Assembly (NCBI GenBank): GCA_007118555.1
Contig: SKRJ01000007.1
Location: forward strand, 1 to 7,513
Length of the DNA: 7,513 nt
Origin: Anaerolineae bacterium
Lineage (GTDB): Bacteria > Chloroflexota > Anaerolineae > UBA1429
Direction: 5' to 3'
The notes under the pieces are model-generated. The model did not search any database and was not told the origin of the DNA. It saw only the letters and a list, made by a program, of their open reading frames with translations. This document shows positions 6,414 through 7,513 of the stretch, one piece after another. Positions within the stretch are counted from its first letter, which is position 1; each line of letters starts with the position of its first letter. The translations under genes and the position numbers were made by a program.

Positions 6414-6979
6414 CGCGAAACGACACGAGACAGAACGAGACGCAGGGCGGCGGCAGGTGCCTGCGAGGATGCCTGATCGCGACGGTAGTGTTCGTGGTGC
6501 TGCTGGTCGTCGGTGGCATCGGGGTGTATGTGGGTGGCCGCGCCTATCTCGCCCGCAACCTTCCCCGGTGGCAAGAGCGCTATCCCGCCATCGGCATTGC
6601 CACCAGCCTGCTGCAACTCCGCCAGGATCTGGCCATGCCCGAGGGCCAGGAGACGGTGCAGGTGGGCCGACACGCGGGCGCCGAGGACCGAAGCCTGCTC
6701 CCCGAGGACATCCCGGTCTTTGACCAGCCCCTGCAAGAGGCCTTTTCCATCTCGCCCGCCCACGTGACCGGCTACCAGCGGCTGGCCGAGCCCCATGACG
6801 CCGTATTGGAGCAGGTGCGCGCGTCGATGGGCGATCACGGCTGGGAGCTGGCCGCCGAGGAAGAGGCCCAGGAGGGCGTCCTGATGGTGTGGATCAAGGG
6901 CGAGCGCGACTGCCAGATCGAGGTATCCACCTATGACGGGGCCAGCGAGCTGTGGCTGCGCTGCTCGGGCACCGAGTAG
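6410..6979 (+). CDS. Single-pass membrane protein of unknown function
   Basis: A 189-residue protein that I do not recognise. The N-terminus is short and basic (R3, R7, R16, R19), followed by one strong hydrophobic segment at about 21-43 (LIATVVFVVLLVVGGIGVYVGG). This predicts an N-in anchor with about 145 residues outside the membrane. The outer part has a helical region (about 50-75), an acidic Pro-containing stretch (88-110), and then what looks like a compact alpha/beta unit at 129-187: helix (DAVLEQVRASMGDHGWEL) followed by strands (VLMVWIKG, CQIEVSTYDG, ELWLRCSG). C168 and C185 sit on neighbouring predicted strands and could form a disulfide. C17 and C21 flank the membrane entry. AAGGG at 6396-6400 lies 9 bases before the ATG, and no other start lies in frame just upstream. 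It is probably co-transcribed with the PKD/HEFEH gene, so the two may act together at the cell surface. That link is inference. Confidence 0.8.
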   Translation: MTRNDTRQNETQGGGRCLRGCLIATVVFVVLLVVGGIGVYVGGRAYLARNLPRWQERYPAIGIATSLLQLRQDLAMPEGQETVQVGRHAGAEDRSLLPEDIPVFDQPLQEAFSISPAHVTGYQRLAEPHDAVLEQVRASMGDHGWELAAEEEAQEGVLMVWIKGERDCQIEVSTYDGASELWLRCSGTE

Positions 6980-7016
6980 CCCCGGACGGTGCGTCTTGAT
7001 CGCCTAGGCAACGCAA

Positions 7017-7046
7017 AGAAACACCGCCCGTAGAGACGGTGTTTCT
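7017..7046. terminator. Hairpin terminator between the membrane protein gene and rpsT
   Basis: Perfect 10-bp inverted repeat AGAAACACCG (7017-7026) and CGGTGTTTCT (7037-7046) with a 10-nt loop. It lies 37 bp after one stop and about 40 bp after the convergent rpsT stop. The T's at the 3' side fall within and just after the stem in both directions (GTTTCT on plus, GTTTCTTTGC on minus), so it can serve both genes. Confidence 0.7.
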
Positions 7047-7085
7047 GGAATCGGCTATAGGTCTGGTGCCTCTTGCCCCAGGAGG

Positions 7086-7358
7086 CTAGGAGGTCGCCCC
7101 GCCCTTGTTCAGGCGCTGCATCAAGCGAGACTTGCGGCGCGCGGCCTGGTTGCGATGGATGACGCCCTTTTGCGCGGCCTTGTCGATCTCGCGCACGGCG
7201 GCAACCACGGCCTCATTGGCCTGCGACATGTCGCCCGCATCGATCGCGACCTGCGCCCGCTTTACCGTGGTGCGCATCCGTGCCTTGACGGCGCGGTTGC
7301 GGGCCCGGCGCTTGGTCTCTTGACGTGCTCGCTTGATGGATGATGCTAAATTGGCCAA
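7086..7358 (-). CDS. rpsT: 30S ribosomal protein S20 (TTG start)
   Basis: A 90-residue S20, a primary 16S rRNA-binding protein of the small subunit. It shows the usual MANxxSxxKRxRQxxKRRxRNRxxKxxxRTxVK opening, then the lysine/arginine-rich helical bundle and the HRNQAARRKSRLMQRLN ending, at the family's normal length of about 85-90. The start codon is TTG at 7358, fixed by the conserved MANLASS opening and by GGAGG 6 bases upstream; there is no in-frame ATG nearby that keeps the conserved N-terminus. E. coli rpsT also starts at UUG, where the poor start is tied to autoregulation by S20, so the same control may act here (inference). tRNA-Cys ends 38 nt upstream on the same strand, which leaves little room for a separate promoter. 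Confidence 0.97.
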   Translation of the reverse strand: MANLASSIKRARQETKRRARNRAVKARMRTTVKRAQVAIDAGDMSQANEAVVAAVREIDKAAQKGVIHRNQAARRKSRLMQRLNKGGATS

Positions 7359-7364
7359 CTGTGT

Positions 7365-7369
7365 CCTCC
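7365..7369 (-). promoter_or_regulatory. Shine-Dalgarno that fixes the TTG start of rpsT
   Basis: On the minus strand GGAGG (7369-7365) stands 6 bases before the TTG at 7358. This spacing and the conserved S20 N-terminus together support the non-ATG start. A run of five T's (CTTTTTGGAGG) lies just upstream of it. Confidence 0.75.
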
Positions 7370-7396
7370 AAAAAGTCCTGCTCTATCGTATGCGAG

Positions 7397-7468
7397 AGGC
7401 GACGGTCGGACTCGAACCGACGGTGGGGGTTTTGCAGACCCCTGCCTTAACCACTTGGCTACGTCGCC
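7397..7468 (-). tRNA. tRNA-Cys (anticodon GCA)
   Basis: A 72-nt cloverleaf reads cleanly on the minus strand. The acceptor stem is GGCGACG/CGTCGCC (7 bp perfect) with discriminator U at 7397. The D arm is GCC-AAGTGGTTAA-GGC. The anticodon stem is GGGGT/ACCCC with loop CTGCAAA, which gives anticodon GCA. The T arm is GTCGG-TTCGAGT-CCGAC, and the variable loop is 4 nt. The 3' CCA is not encoded (CTC follows), so it must be added by tRNA nucleotidyltransferase. It lies 38 nt upstream of rpsT on the same strand and may share its transcript. Confidence 0.97.
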
Positions 7469-7475
7469 ATAAGCA

Positions 7476-7511
7476 TCGCGGTTCCCTGTCCCGATGGCAA
7501 TGGAACCGCGA
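7476..7511. repeat. Inverted repeat at the right edge (possible terminator)
   Basis: TCGCGGTTCC (7476-7485) pairs perfectly with GGAACCGCGA (7502-7511) around a 16-nt loop. After one mismatch a further C-G pair (7474, 7513) continues outward. It sits just upstream of tRNA-Cys and resembles the terminator hairpins elsewhere in the window, but no T tract is visible on the minus strand and the plus side is cut off. It could end a transcript coming from the right-hand neighbour. Confidence 0.5.
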
Positions 7512-7513
7512 CG

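Overview
The window is GC-rich bacterial chromosomal DNA with dense coding, short gaps and perfect hairpins between convergent genes. It holds seven protein genes (one cut by the left edge) and a tRNA. The gene mix is a catalase, a LctP-type permease, a lipoprotein serpin, secreted proteins with PKD-like or short helical domains, ribosomal protein S20 and tRNA-Cys. This would fit an environmental bacterium such as a member of the Chloroflexota, but that assignment is a low-confidence inference from gene content. No marker here fixes the phylum.

Layout, left to right. (1) The last 79 codons of a heme catalase (+). (2) A 15-bp perfect hairpin, then a convergent L-lactate permease family transporter (-). 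(3) A divergent gap of about 270 bp with a good candidate permease promoter, then a small exported protein (+) with a strong Shine-Dalgarno. (4) A second 15-bp perfect hairpin that terminates the convergent serpin gene (-). The serpin is a predicted lipoprotein with an intact inhibitory hinge. (5) A divergent gap of about 280 bp, then a probable two-gene operon (+): a 635-residue secreted protein with a PKD-like domain and an HEFEH motif, followed by a 189-residue single-pass membrane protein. A short in-frame ORF bridges the two. (6) A 10-bp hairpin between convergent genes, then rpsT (-), which starts at TTG, and tRNA-Cys(GCA) (-) 38 nt upstream of it. A further inverted repeat lies at the right edge.

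The genes do not form one obvious pathway. Serpin and the PKD/HEFEH protein are divergent neighbours, and both act outside the cytoplasm. One is a predicted protease inhibitor and the other has a protease-like zinc motif, so shared envelope or proteolysis functions are possible but unproven. I see no CRISPR array, insertion sequence, phage gene, toxin-antitoxin pair or defence system. The parts least explained by known families are the PKD/HEFEH protein, its membrane partner and the small exported protein.
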